Positions 42,835 to 51,152 of a stretch of DNA of 64,000 bases are shown one piece after another. Numbering within the stretch: position 1 is the first letter of the stretch; the number at the start of each line of letters is the position of its first letter. The notes beneath the pieces were generated by a model that was not told where the DNA came from, did not search any database, and saw only the letters and a program-made list of their open reading frames with translations. Source of the stretch: Sphingomonas taxi (GTDB lineage: Bacteria > Pseudomonadota > Alphaproteobacteria > Sphingomonadales > Sphingomonadaceae); NCBI GenBank assembly GCA_003243195.1, contig QFQI01000007.1, positions 62,001 through 126,000 of the forward strand. Reading direction: 5' to 3'. A program made the translations under genes and the position numbers.

Positions 42835-43472
42835 GGATGCGCCGATACGGATGGTGGTGGTGGCTTGTCCATCCGATCCTGCTGCTGCTCGCCGGGCCGG
42901 CACAGGCCGCACCGCGCGCGCCGCTGATCTGGGCGTTCGGCGACAGCCTGACCGCCGGCTATGGCTTGCCGCCCGCGCAGGGCTTCACCGCGCAATTGCA
43001 GGCGGCGCTGCGGGGGCAGGGCGTCGCGGCCACGGTGCGCAACGGCGGCGTGGCCGGCGACACCGCGGCGCAGGGGCGCGCACGGCTGCGCTGGGGATTG
43101 CGCGGGTTGAAGCGGCCACCCGATCTGGTGATCGTCGAACTGGGCGCCAACGACATGCTGCGCGGACTGCCGGTGGCGCAGGCGCGCGAAAACCTCGACG
43201 CGATCCTGGCCGAGTTGCGGCGGCGGCGTATCCCGGTGCTGCTGGCGGGGATGCGCGCCGCGCCGAACATGGGCGCGGACTATGCCCGCGCGTTCGAGGG
43301 CATGTACCCGGCGCTGGCGCGGCGGCACGGGGTGGCGCTGTACCCGTTCTTCCTCGACGGCGTGGCGGGGCGGCGCGGGTTGTTCCAGGCGGACGGGCTG
43401 CACCCGAATGCGCGCGGCGTCGCGGTGCTGGTGCGGCGCATCGTCCCGGCGGTACGCCGCGCGTTGCCGTGA
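42819..43472 (+). CDS. Periplasmic SGNH/GDSL esterase (arylesterase, TesA-like)
   Basis: A 217-residue exported hydrolase. The signal peptide runs to AQA (about residue 30). The four SGNH blocks are WAFGDSLTAGYGL (Ser43), NGGVAGDTAAQG (Gly), VIVELGANDMLRG (Asn) and ADGLHPNARG (Asp and His). It matches the TesA/acyl-CoA thioesterase I and lysophospholipase family, which acts on esters in the periplasm. An in-frame ATG at 42837 gives a shorter signal peptide and removes the overlap with the divergent ATPase gene. The tesA/ybbA/ybbP grouping is conserved. Confidence 0.93.
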   Translation: MESRSRMRRYGWWWWLVHPILLLLAGPAQAAPRAPLIWAFGDSLTAGYGLPPAQGFTAQLQAALRGQGVAATVRNGGVAGDTAAQGRARLRWGLRGLKRPPDLVIVELGANDMLRGLPVAQARENLDAILAELRRRRIPVLLAGMRAAPNMGADYARAFEGMYPALARRHGVALYPFFLDGVAGRRGLFQADGLHPNARGVAVLVRRIVPAVRRALP

Positions 43473-43526
43473 ACCGGGCAGCGGATGCGCAGGCGGATCG
43501 TTGCGGCGGATGCAGGAGACGCGTCA

Positions 43527-43625
43527 ATGATCCCCGATCCGCGCACCCCGGGCACCGACGACGATCAGGCCGGAGCGATGGAGGCGGCCGCCGGGGCGCG
43601 CGAGGGCGAGTTCGGCTATCCGTAG
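43527..43625 (+). CDS. Candidate 32-residue acidic small protein
   Basis: A short frame with a good ribosome binding site (AGGAG, eight bases before the ATG) in the esterase-mobA gap. The product is hydrophilic and acidic (MIPDPRTPGTDDDQAG start, EFGYP end) with no membrane segment. I know of no family for it. The ribosome binding site and clean fit in the gap are the only support, so it may be chance. Confidence 0.35.
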   Translation: MIPDPRTPGTDDDQAGAMEAAAGAREGEFGYP

Positions 43626-43712
43626 AGGTGTGAGGCAGAACGCGGTTGCCGCCGGCCACGCGACCGGGCCGATGCTCCGCCGCCGCGCCGGACCGGGGAA
43701 CGCGGCGGCGGT

Positions 43713-44243
43713 TCACCGCCGGCGCAGCCTCTCCAGGTCATCCGGGGTGTTGACGTTGGCGAGCGTCATGCCGGGCAGCACCGCGGCGACACCGGCCGTC
43801 GTCGCCCAGCGACGGATCGAACGGTCGCCGCCCGCCAGCAGGTGCGCGAGCAGGGCTGGGGCGAGGCGAGCGGGCCATAGCCCGACCGTGGGCGCCTCCG
43901 CGGCGTGGGCGGCACCGCGTTCCATCAAGGCGGTCACCAGCGCGGGCGGCAGGTGCGGCGTGTCGCAGGCGGTGGTCAGCACCGCATCGAAGCCGTGATC
44001 GGCGGCATGGGCGAGCGCGCCGGCGATGCCGCCGAGCGGCCCCAGGCCGGGCAGCGGCAGATCGGGGATGGTGGGGGTCGAAGCGGTGTCGCGGCCGACC
44101 ACGACCAGCGTCCCGCAATAGGGTGACAGGCCGCGCAGCGCGTGGTCGATCAGCGGCAGACCATCCAGCAGCGCCAGCGCCTTGTCGCCGCCGAAGCGAC
44201 GGGCGAGGCCGCCGGCCAGGACCGCGCCCAACAGGCGGGTCAT
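43713..44243 (-). CDS. mobA: Molybdenum cofactor guanylyltransferase
   Basis: Attaches GMP to molybdopterin to make the guanine dinucleotide form of the molybdenum cofactor. The 176 residues hold the nucleotide-binding signature GAVLAGGLARRFGGDKAL, PGLGPLGGIAGAL, and VLTTACDTPHLPP with the metal-binding Asp; NVNTPDDLERL closes the family pattern. The ATG giving MTRLLGAVLAGG was chosen over an upstream extension. No other molybdenum genes lie nearby. Confidence 0.94.
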   Translation of the reverse strand: MTRLLGAVLAGGLARRFGGDKALALLDGLPLIDHALRGLSPYCGTLVVVGRDTASTPTIPDLPLPGLGPLGGIAGALAHAADHGFDAVLTTACDTPHLPPALVTALMERGAAHAAEAPTVGLWPARLAPALLAHLLAGGDRSIRRWATTAGVAAVLPGMTLANVNTPDDLERLRRR

Positions 44244-44292
44244 GGCAGCGGGTCCATGCCGCCCCCCGGCCGGGGAGCGGTGGACCGCCGGG

Positions 44293-44379
44293 TCAGAGCG
44301 TGGTGAACACCACGCCGACCACAAGCGCCTGCGCCGCGATAGCCAGCGCGGTGCTGGCGGCGGTTTCGAACATACGCAT
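44293..44379 (-). CDS. Candidate 28-residue single-helix membrane peptide
   Basis: A tiny frame, MRMFETAASTALAIAAQALV followed by eight more residues, is almost entirely one hydrophobic helix. GGAG lies about nine bases before the ATG, and an inverted repeat sits in the region upstream. It fits between purB and mobA on their strand. Short hydrophobic peptides of this kind are common in bacteria and often missed. Function unknown. Confidence 0.5.
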   Translation of the reverse strand: MRMFETAASTALAIAAQALVVGVVFTTL

Positions 44380-44429
44380 GAGGATAGTCTCCGTTCGCCG
44401 GATAACGCCGGCACGGAGCTATGTGTGAT

Positions 44430-44451
44430 TTATTGCCGAGATGCGCAATAA
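44430..44451. promoter_or_regulatory. TTATTGC-N8-GCAATAA inverted repeat
   Basis: Perfect 7-bp arms with an 8-base spacer, unusually AT-rich for this genome, 51-72 bases upstream of the small membrane-peptide start. It could be an operator for a dimeric regulator overlapping that promoter. I cannot assign a regulator. Confidence 0.4.
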
Positions 44452-44531
44452 TCGTACAACGCATTCGTGCTTGCACCTTTTGCAGCCGGACCGTTGACGA
44501 TCCGGTAAGCGACTCGCGCGCATCGTGGCGA

Positions 44532-45845
44532 TCAGTCGGCGAACACGCGGTCGAAGATCGTGTCGACGTGGCGGAAATGATAGCCCAGGTCGAACTTCTC
44601 GTCGATCTCGGCGGGGGAGAGCGCGGCGGTGACCTCCGCGTCGCCCTTCAGCAGCTCCTGCAACGAGAGCTGCCCGTCCGATTCCCACACCTTCATCGCG
44701 TTGCGCTGGACCAGCCGGTAGGCATCCTCGCGGCTCACCCCGGCCTGCGTCAGCGCCAGCAGCACGCGCTGCGAGTGGACCAGCCCGCCCATGCGGTCGA
44801 GGTTCTTCTGCATCCGCTGCGGATAGACCAGCAACTTGTCGACCACCCCGGTCAGCCGCGCCAGCGCGAAATCGAGCGTGATCGTCGCGTCGGGGCCGAT
44901 GTAGCGCTCGACCGAGGAATGCGAGATGTCGCGCTCGTGCCACAGCGCGACATTTTCCAGCGCGGGGGTGACATAGCCGCGCACCATGCGCGCGAGGCCG
45001 GTGAGATTCTCGGTCAGCACCGGGTTGCGCTTGTGCGGCATCGCCGACGACCCCTTCTGGCCGGGGGAGAAATATTCCTCCGCCTCCAGCACCTCGGTGC
45101 GTTGCAGGTGGCGGACCTCGGTCGCCAGCCGCTCGACCGAGCTGGCGATGACGCCCAGGGTGGCGAAGAACATCGCGTGGCGATCGCGCGGGATCACCTG
45201 CGTCGACACCGGCTCGATCGCGAGGCCGAGCTTGCCCGCGACATGCGCCTCGACGCGCGGATCGACATTGGCGAAGGTGCCGACCGCGCCGGAGATCGCG
45301 CAGGTGGCGATATCCTCGCGCGCCGCCGCCAGCCGCGCGCGGTTGCGGCGGAATTCCGCGTGCGCCTGCGCCAGCTTCAGCCCGAAGGTGACCGGCTCGG
45401 CATGGATGCCGTGGCTGCGCCCGATCGTCGGGGTCAGCTTGTGCTCCTTCGCGCGGCGCTCCAGCACCTCCAGCAGCCGGTCGAGATCGGCGAGCAGGAT
45501 ATCGGACGCGCGCGCGAGTTGCACCGACAGCGTGGTGTCGAGCACGTCGGACGAGGTCATCCCCTGATGCATGAAGCGCGCTTCCTCGCCGACCTGCTCG
45601 GCGACCCAGGTGAGGAAGGCGATCACGTCATGCTTGGTCACCGCCTCGATCGCGTCGATCGCCGCGACGTCGATCGCGGGATGGGTCGCCCACCAGCGCC
45701 ACAGCGCGTCGGCGGCACTTTGCGGAACGACGCCCAGCCCGGCCAGCGCGTCGGTGGCATGCGCCTCGATCTCGAACCAGATGCGGTAACGCGCCTCGGG
45801 CGTCCAGATCGCGGCCATGTCGGGACGGGAATAGCGGGGGATCAT
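44532..45845 (-). CDS. purB: Adenylosuccinate lyase
   Basis: Cleaves SAICAR and adenylosuccinate in purine synthesis. The 437 residues show the fumarase/aspartase-superfamily blocks: TSSDVLDTTLSVQL, GRSHGIHAEPVTFGLK with a catalytic His, and the signature GSSAMPHKRNPVLTENL with the catalytic Ser loop. HSSVERYIGPD precedes the C-terminal helical domain. The ATG giving MIPRYSRPDMAAIW is the family's usual start. Confidence 0.97.
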   Translation of the reverse strand: MIPRYSRPDMAAIWTPEARYRIWFEIEAHATDALAGLGVVPQSAADALWRWWATHPAIDVAAIDAIEAVTKHDVIAFLTWVAEQVGEEARFMHQGMTSSDVLDTTLSVQLARASDILLADLDRLLEVLERRAKEHKLTPTIGRSHGIHAEPVTFGLKLAQAHAEFRRNRARLAAAREDIATCAISGAVGTFANVDPRVEAHVAGKLGLAIEPVSTQVIPRDRHAMFFATLGVIASSVERLATEVRHLQRTEVLEAEEYFSPGQKGSSAMPHKRNPVLTENLTGLARMVRGYVTPALENVALWHERDISHSSVERYIGPDATITLDFALARLTGVVDKLLVYPQRMQKNLDRMGGLVHSQRVLLALTQAGVSREDAYRLVQRNAMKVWESDGQLSLQELLKGDAEVTAALSPAEIDEKFDLGYHFRHVDTIFDRVFAD

Positions 45846-45927
45846 GCGCGCGGTCCTTGAGCAAGGGGAGTCCGGCGGGCGGGTAGCAGCGGGGCGCGCG
45901 ACGGGCAAATCGCGCGATTCGGGCGGC

Positions 45928-46059
45928 GGAAGTTGACAAAGCTCACACTACGTCGGGGCTGGAAGCGCCCCGCCGCATGCCGCCCGCCGGGGAAAGGCAG
46001 CGAGGATGCGGCGCATGGCATGGCGGCGATGGTGACAGGTGCGCGCGATGTAGGACAGC
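45928..46059. repeat. Intergenic repeated element, copy 2
   Basis: Second copy of the element at 8070-8208. The left core (45928-45956) differs from copy 1 at one of 29 positions; the right core (46022-46059) shares GCGATGGT and ends in the identical GATGTAGGACAGC. The middle diverges but is similarly GC-rich. It sits between the purB and radC genes and contains no plausible gene. Confidence 0.6.
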
Positions 46060-46093
46060 CTCGTCGTTTCCGCCGGTGCCCCGTCAGCGGGGC

Positions 46094-46105
46094 GGGGGGG
46101 GGGGG
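46094..46105. repeat. Run of 12 G residues downstream of radC
   Basis: A homopolymer of twelve G on this strand (C on the radC strand), six bases past the radC stop codon. Such runs slip during replication and sequencing. Here it is outside coding sequence, so phase variation of radC is unlikely. Confidence 0.9.
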
Positions 46106-46110
46106 CGGGT

Positions 46111-46827
46111 TCAGATCAGTCCCTTCGCGCGCAGGCTGACCTGGCCGTTCAGCCCGACGATCAGGTGATCGTGCACCGCGATGTTCAGCGGCTTGCCCGC
46201 CGCGACGATGGCGCGGGTGATGTCGATGTCGGCCCGGCTGGGGGACGGGTCGCCGGACGGATGGTTGTGGACCAGGATCAGCGCCGCCGAACCGAAATCG
46301 AGCGCGCGCCGGATCACCTCGCGCACATGCACCGCCGCCTCGTCGATCGTGCCGCGCGCCATCACCTCGTCACGCACCAGCATGTTGCGGGTATTGAGGT
46401 GCAGGACGCGGAACCGTTCCACCATGTCGTGCGCCATGTCGGCGTGGAGGTAATCGGCCAGCGCCTGCCAGTTGGACAGCACCGGCGCGGCGCGGGTGCG
46501 CGACCGCACCAGCCGGATCGCGGCGGCGTGTGCGATGCGGATCGCCGCCGCGCTGGTGTCGCCCATGCCCGGCACGCGGGCGAGCGCGGCGGGATCGGCG
46601 GCGAGCAGGCCGCAGAAATCGCCGAACTCGCGCAGCAGCGCCTTGGCCAGCGGCTTGGTATCCTGCCGCGGGATGGCGAGCGCGAGCAGATATTCGACCA
46701 GCTCGTGATCGAGCAGCCCGTCCGGGTCGGCGAGCAGCCGCGCGCGCAGCCGTGCGCGATGCCCCCGGGCGTCCAGCGCGCGCGTGTCCCCCCGGGCGTC
46801 CAGCGCGGGCGTGTCGTCATCTGCCAT
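46111..46827 (-). CDS. radC: RadC/JAB-domain (UPF0758) protein
   Basis: A 238-residue protein with a UvrC-type helix-hairpin-helix region (LARVPGMGDTSAAAIRIAH, about 90-110) and a C-terminal JAB/MPN metalloprotease-like domain. The JAMM motif is complete (ILVHNHPSGDPSPSRADID), and MLVRDEVMARGTIDEAAVH is typical. Despite the name, a direct role in DNA repair is doubtful and the function is unknown. The N-terminus carries a 9-residue tandem duplication (DTPALDARG then DTRALDARG). Confidence 0.93.
   Translation of the reverse strand: MADDDTPALDARGDTRALDARGHRARLRARLLADPDGLLDHELVEYLLALAIPRQDTKPLAKALLREFGDFCGLLAADPAALARVPGMGDTSAAAIRIAHAAAIRLVRSRTRAAPVLSNWQALADYLHADMAHDMVERFRVLHLNTRNMLVRDEVMARGTIDEAAVHVREVIRRALDFGSAALILVHNHPSGDPSPSRADIDITRAIVAAGKPLNIAVHDHLIVGLNGQVSLRAKGLI
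46761..46813. repeat. 27-bp tandem duplication in the 5' end of radC
   Basis: Two nearly identical 27-bp units, each containing GGGCGTCCAGCGCG, in tandem. They encode two 9-residue repeats in the RadC N-terminal tail and keep the frame. Probably a recent slippage event. Confidence 0.85.
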
Positions 46828-46937
46828 GATGCGTCGGTTAGGTCGGATCGGACAGCCGCGCAATTGCGCCGGCCGTGGCGGCTGTCCTATGGCATGGCGG
46901 GCATGGACGGCGCACGACAGCAGGGGGGGACGCTCCG

Positions 46938-49900
46938 GTGAGCAGCGCGCGCCGCCGCATCGTCGTGGCCGCATCGGTGCTCGCGCTGGCGGCGGGCGGC
47001 GGATTGTGGCTGTTGCGCGTGCCGATCGCCACGCGCGTGATCGACCGCGAACTGGCCGCGCGCGGCGTGCCGGCGCGCTACGCCATCACCGACCTCGGGC
47101 TGGGGCGGCAGCGGCTGACCGGCGTGGTGATCGGCGATCCGGCGCATCCCGATCTGGTCGCCGACTGGGTGGAGACGCGCACCGACCTGACGCTTTCCGG
47201 GCCGACACTGACGGCGGTGCGCGCCGGGCGGGTGCGGATCGCCGCGCGGCTGGTGGACGGGCGCGTGACGCTGGGCACGATCGACCGGCTGTTGCCGCCG
47301 CCGTCGGGCGCGCCGTTCGCGCTGCCGGCGCTGAACGTCGACGTCGCCGATGCGCGGATCGCGCTGGCGACGCCCCACGGCCCGGTGGCGTTGCGGGTGG
47401 CGGGACGCGGGAAGCTGAACGATGGATTTCGCGGGCGGCTGGGCGCGCGCGCGCCGGCGCTGGATGTCGCGGGATGCCGGATCGAGGGGCTGACGGCCGA
47501 CGTGACGATCGGCATCGCGCGCGCCGCCCCGCGCCTGGCGGGGCCGGTGGGGGCCGCGTCGCTCGGCTGCGCGGGCGGGCGGGCACGCGCGCTGGCGAGC
47601 GGGATCGACGTGGTGCTGTCGCCGGCGCTGGATCGCTGGAGCGGCCGCGCGACGCTGGCGGCGGCGGGGGTGGAGACGGCGGCGGCGCGGCTGGCGCGCG
47701 TGTCGGGAACCGTCGCCTTCGCCGGGGATGCCGCGCGGACCGGCGGCCGCGCGGAACTGGCCACCGCCGGCGTGGCGGCGACCGGCGCGCGCAGCGGCGC
47801 GGCGCGGTTCGCGGGGACATGGCGGCTGGCGGAGGGCCGCGCGACGCTGGCCGGGCGATTGTCCGCCAGCGACGTGGCGGTGGCCGCGCGGTGGCGCGCG
47901 CGGGTGGCGGCGGCGGGCGAGGCGGCGGCGGGGTCGCCGGTCGCGCCGCTGGCCGCCGGACTGGCGCGCGACGTGGCGCGCGCGGCCCGCGCCATGGACG
48001 TGGGCGCCGATCTGGCGCTGGCGACCGGCACGCCGACGCTGCTGACGCTCCGGCGTGCGCGGATCGCGGCGGCCAGCGGCGCGCGCCTGGCGCTCGACGA
48101 CGGCGCGGTGGTGATCGGCCATCCCGCCGGCGTGCGGATCGCGGGACAGGTGGCGGTGGCGGGCGGCGGGCTGCCGCGCGCGACGGTGCGACTGGATCAG
48201 GCCGCGCCGGGCGCGCCGGTGCGCGGCACGGCGACGATCGCCCCGTATGCGCGCGGCGGCGCGGCGCTGGCACTGACGCCGCTGCGCTTCACCGCCGGCG
48301 GCGGCGGGGCGACGCGGATCACGGCCGGGGCCACGCTATCGGGGCCGCTGGCGGGCGGGCGGATCGAGCGGCTGGCGCTGCCGCTCGACCTGCGCTGGGA
48401 CGGGCGCGGGCGGCTGGACGCGAATCGCGCGTGCACGCCGGTCAGTTTCGCGCGACTCGCGCTGTCCGGGCTGGTGCTGCGGCCCGCCACGCTGCGGCTG
48501 TGCCCGGCGGGCGGCGCGCTGGTGCAGGTGGCGGGCGGGCGGGTCGCCGGGTCGGCGCGGATCGGCGCCACCACGCTGGCGGGCATGCTGGGCGATTCGC
48601 CGCTGCGCATCTCGGTGGGCGCGGCGGCGGTGCGGCTGGCGGATGGCGATGTCACGCTGAGCGACGTGGCGGCACGGATCGGCGCGGCGGATCGCGTGAC
48701 GCGGCTGGAGGCGAAGCGGCTGCGCGCGGTGGTGCGCGGCGACGGCGTGGCGGGCGATGTCGCGGGGGCGGACGGGCGGATCGCCGAGGTGCCGCTGGAG
48801 CTGACCGGCGCGGCCGGCGCATGGCGCTTCGCGCAGGGCGTGCTGCGCGTGACGGGTGGATTGCAGGTGAGCGACGCCGCGACGCCCGCGCGCTTCGCGC
48901 CGCTGCTGGCGCGCGACGTCACGCTGTCGCTGGCCGGTGGCGCGATCGACGCGCACGGCACCCTGGTCACCCCCTCGCACGGGGCGGAGGCGGCGGGCGT
49001 GAAGGTGGCGGAGGTGACGATCGCGCACGCGCTGGCGAGCGGCGCGGGGCATGCGCGGCTGGCGGTGCCCGGCATCACCTTCGGCGAGACGTTGCAGCCC
49101 GACCAGCTTACCCGGCTGACGTTCGGCGTGATCGCCGACGTGCGCGGCATGGTGAGCGGGGAGGGCGACATCCGCTGGGACGCGCAGGGCGTATCGAGCA
49201 GCGGCACCTTCACCACCGCCGGCACCGACCTCGCCGCCGCGTTCGGCCCGGTGCAGGGATTGTCCGGCACGATCCGCTTCACCGACCTGCTGGGGCTGGT
49301 CACCGCGCCGGGGCAGGTGGCGACGGTCGCCTCGATCAACCCCGGCGTGCCCGTCACCGACGGGCGGATCGTCTACCGGCTGCTGCCCGGGCTGCGCGTG
49401 CAGGTGGAGGACGGCCGCTGGCCGTTCGCGGGCGGCACGCTGACGCTGGAGCCGACCGTGCTGGATTTCGCCGCCGAGCAGCAGCGGCGCATGACCTTCC
49501 GCGTCGACGGGATGGACGCGGGCAAGTTCCTGCTGGCGTTCGATTTCGAGAATCTCAACGCCACCGGCACGTTCGACGGCGTGCTGCCGATGGTCTTCGA
49601 CGAGCGCGGCGGGCGTATCGAGGGCGGCCGGCTGGCGGCGCGCCCCGGCGGCGGGGGCATCGCGTATCTGGGCGCGCTGACCGAAAAGGACCTGGGCTTC
49701 TGGGGCAATCTCGCCTTCCAGTCGCTGCGCTCGCTCACCTATCGCAACCTGGAGGTGGAGATGAACGGGCCGCTGGCAGGCGAGATGGTGACCGGCGTGC
49801 GCTTCTCCGGCATCCGCCAAGGGAAGGGCGCGACCAGCAACTTCCTGCTGCGCCGGCTGACGCGGCTGCCGATCCAGTTCAACATCACCATCCGCGCGCC

Positions 49901-50051
49901 CTTTCGCGGGCTGATCGATTCGGCGGCCAGCTTCTACGACCCGCAGCGGCTGGTGAAGCGCAACCTGCAGGCGCTGATCGACGAGCAGAACCGGCGGACC
50001 GGCGTTCAGCCGCCCGCAAGCGACACCGTGCCACCACCGCAACAGGATTGA
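46938..50051 (+). CDS. ydbH: YdbH-family AsmA-like intermembrane lipid-transport protein
   Basis: A 1037-residue protein anchored by one N-terminal helix (about 7-27), with a very long repeated beta-rich periplasmic part. The C-terminal third (FVYRLLPG-like VYRLLPGLRVQVEDGRWPF, then FDFENLNATGTFDGVLPMVF) matches YdbH/DUF748-like AsmA proteins. In E. coli, YdbH, TamB and YhdP carry phospholipids between the membranes. I chose the GTG start just before ARRRIVVAASVLALAAG. It is followed at 8 bases by ynbE and then ydbL, the same three-gene set as in E. coli. Confidence 0.87.
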   Translation: MSSARRRIVVAASVLALAAGGGLWLLRVPIATRVIDRELAARGVPARYAITDLGLGRQRLTGVVIGDPAHPDLVADWVETRTDLTLSGPTLTAVRAGRVRIAARLVDGRVTLGTIDRLLPPPSGAPFALPALNVDVADARIALATPHGPVALRVAGRGKLNDGFRGRLGARAPALDVAGCRIEGLTADVTIGIARAAPRLAGPVGAASLGCAGGRARALASGIDVVLSPALDRWSGRATLAAAGVETAAARLARVSGTVAFAGDAARTGGRAELATAGVAATGARSGAARFAGTWRLAEGRATLAGRLSASDVAVAARWRARVAAAGEAAAGSPVAPLAAGLARDVARAARAMDVGADLALATGTPTLLTLRRARIAAASGARLALDDGAVVIGHPAGVRIAGQVAVAGGGLPRATVRLDQAAPGAPVRGTATIAPYARGGAALALTPLRFTAGGGGATRITAGATLSGPLAGGRIERLALPLDLRWDGRGRLDANRACTPVSFARLALSGLVLRPATLRLCPAGGALVQVAGGRVAGSARIGATTLAGMLGDSPLRISVGAAAVRLADGDVTLSDVAARIGAADRVTRLEAKRLRAVVRGDGVAGDVAGADGRIAEVPLELTGAAGAWRFAQGVLRVTGGLQVSDAATPARFAPLLARDVTLSLAGGAIDAHGTLVTPSHGAEAAGVKVAEVTIAHALASGAGHARLAVPGITFGETLQPDQLTRLTFGVIADVRGMVSGEGDIRWDAQGVSSSGTFTTAGTDLAAAFGPVQGLSGTIRFTDLLGLVTAPGQVATVASINPGVPVTDGRIVYRLLPGLRVQVEDGRWPFAGGTLTLEPTVLDFAAEQQRRMTFRVDGMDAGKFLLAFDFENLNATGTFDGVLPMVFDERGGRIEGGRLAARPGGGGIAYLGALTEKDLGFWGNLAFQSLRSLTYRNLEVEMNGPLAGEMVTGVRFSGIRQGKGATSNFLLRRLTRLPIQFNITIRAPFRGLIDSAASFYDPQRLVKRNLQALIDEQNRRTGVQPPASDTVPPPQQD

Positions 50052-50059
50052 CGAACGCG

Positions 50060-50248
50060 ATGCGCATCACGACTTTTGCAACCATGGCGATGCTGATGCT
50101 GGAAGGCGGGCTGGGCGGGTGCGTGAACATCTCCGCGCCCGACAAGCCGATCCAGATCAACCTCAACATCAACGTCACGCAGGAAGTGGTGTATCGACTC
50201 GACAACGAGGCGAAGACGCTGATCCAGCAGAACCCGGGGATTTTCTGA
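50060..50248 (+). CDS. ynbE: YnbE-family outer-membrane lipoprotein
   Basis: A 62-residue lipoprotein. The signal ends at GGLGGC (Cys21); the mature part holds the family core PDKPIQINLNINVTQEVVYR. In E. coli YnbE joins YdbH end to end to complete a bridge to the outer membrane. Here it lies directly between ydbH and ydbL, with two bases to ydbL. The length is normal for the family. Confidence 0.9.
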   Translation: MRITTFATMAMLMLEGGLGGCVNISAPDKPIQINLNINVTQEVVYRLDNEAKTLIQQNPGIF

Positions 50249-50250
50249 CC

Positions 50251-50628
50251 ATGCGTATCAAGGCTTCCTGCATGATCGCCGCGCTGGTCGCGACCGCGCT
50301 GCCCGCCGCGGCGCTGGCGCAGCGCGATCCCGCCTATGCCGCCGCGCGCGCCGCCGGGCAGGTCGGCGAACAGCCGGACGGTTACCTGGGCATCGTCGGC
50401 GGCGGCTCCGCGGAGCTGCGCGCGCTGGTGAGCAACATCAACATCCAGCGCAAGGCCGCCTATACGCAGAAGGCGCAGGCGTCGGGCGCGACGGTGGAGC
50501 AGCTCGCCTTCACCAGCGGGTGCAACCTGATCGCGCAGACCAGCGCGGGCGAGAAATATCGCGCGCCCGACGGAAGCTGGCAGACGCGCGGCGGCGGCGC
50601 GCCGCTGCGCGACCCGCGCTGCGTCTAG
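50251..50628 (+). CDS. ydbL: YdbL-family (DUF1318) periplasmic protein
   Basis: A 125-residue exported protein with a signal peptide ending at ALA (about residue 22). The DUF1318 core is AYAAARAAGQVGEQPDGYLG and VSNINIQRKAAYTQKAQASG, closing with a short Gly/Arg-rich tail holding a second Cys. E. coli YdbL acts as a chaperone that controls the YdbH-YnbE bridge. Third gene of the set; the tail beyond the core is longer than in E. coli. Confidence 0.9.
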   Translation: MRIKASCMIAALVATALPAAALAQRDPAYAAARAAGQVGEQPDGYLGIVGGGSAELRALVSNINIQRKAAYTQKAQASGATVEQLAFTSGCNLIAQTSAGEKYRAPDGSWQTRGGGAPLRDPRCV

Positions 50629-50685
50629 CGCCGGGATATCGCCGGCGGCGGACGGGCGATCGGATTAACCGGCCGTCCACACCTG

Positions 50686-50714
50686 TTGACACCCCCGGAC
50701 CCCCCGTCTAACCG
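50686..50714 (+). promoter_or_regulatory. Probable promoter of the F0 ATP synthase operon
   Basis: A consensus -35 box TTGACA is followed after 17 bases by TAACCG (an overlapping TCTAAC is also possible), about 80 bases before atpI. It is the only good -35 box in the 165-base gap after ydbL. Confidence 0.45.
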
Positions 50715-50793
50715 GACGGTGCCTTGGCGGGGCTGCTCGCCGCCCGCGCGCGTCCTCTCCCCGGCCTAGAAGAACCAGGGTGAGGGTGGCGGT

Positions 50794-51126
50794 GTGGCGG
50801 AGAATGGTTCCGGACGGGATTTCCACGACGCGGCGGACCCGCGGCTGACGCAGCTCGATCAACGGCTGGCGCAGGCGCGACGGGACGAAGCGGCGCGGCA
50901 GGGGGTTGCGCACGACGATGCCGATGCGGGCTATTCGCTCGGCAATCGCGTGCTCGCCGCCCTGATCGGAAGTCTCGTCGGATCGGCGCTGATCGGCTGG
51001 TGTATCGACCGCTGGTCCGGCACCGCGCCGTGGGGGCTGATCGTCATGCTGTTCCTCGGAATAGCGGTGGCGTTCAGGCAGATCATTCGGTTGACGAGCA
51101 GGCGCCCGGGCGATCCGGGCGCTTGA
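50794..51126 (+). CDS. atpI: ATP synthase accessory protein AtpI
   Basis: A 110-residue AtpI/Atp1-like protein with two membrane helices (about 50-70 and 78-96; NRVLAALIGSLVGSALIGW, GLIVMLFLGIAVAFRQ). AtpI helps assemble the c-ring and may handle Mg2+. The N-terminus is charged and cytoplasmic. The GTG start has a GAGG sequence a few bases before it. It leads the F0 operon; the F1 genes are not in this window, as is usual in alphaproteobacteria. Confidence 0.9.
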   Translation: MAENGSGRDFHDAADPRLTQLDQRLAQARRDEAARQGVAHDDADAGYSLGNRVLAALIGSLVGSALIGWCIDRWSGTAPWGLIVMLFLGIAVAFRQIIRLTSRRPGDPGA

Positions 51127-51152
51127 CGTATGTAAGAAGCGGGAACCCGGCA

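Noticed and set aside
46094..46105. Phase-variable G tract
   Set aside because: It lies after the radC stop and in no other gene, so slippage would not alter a protein.
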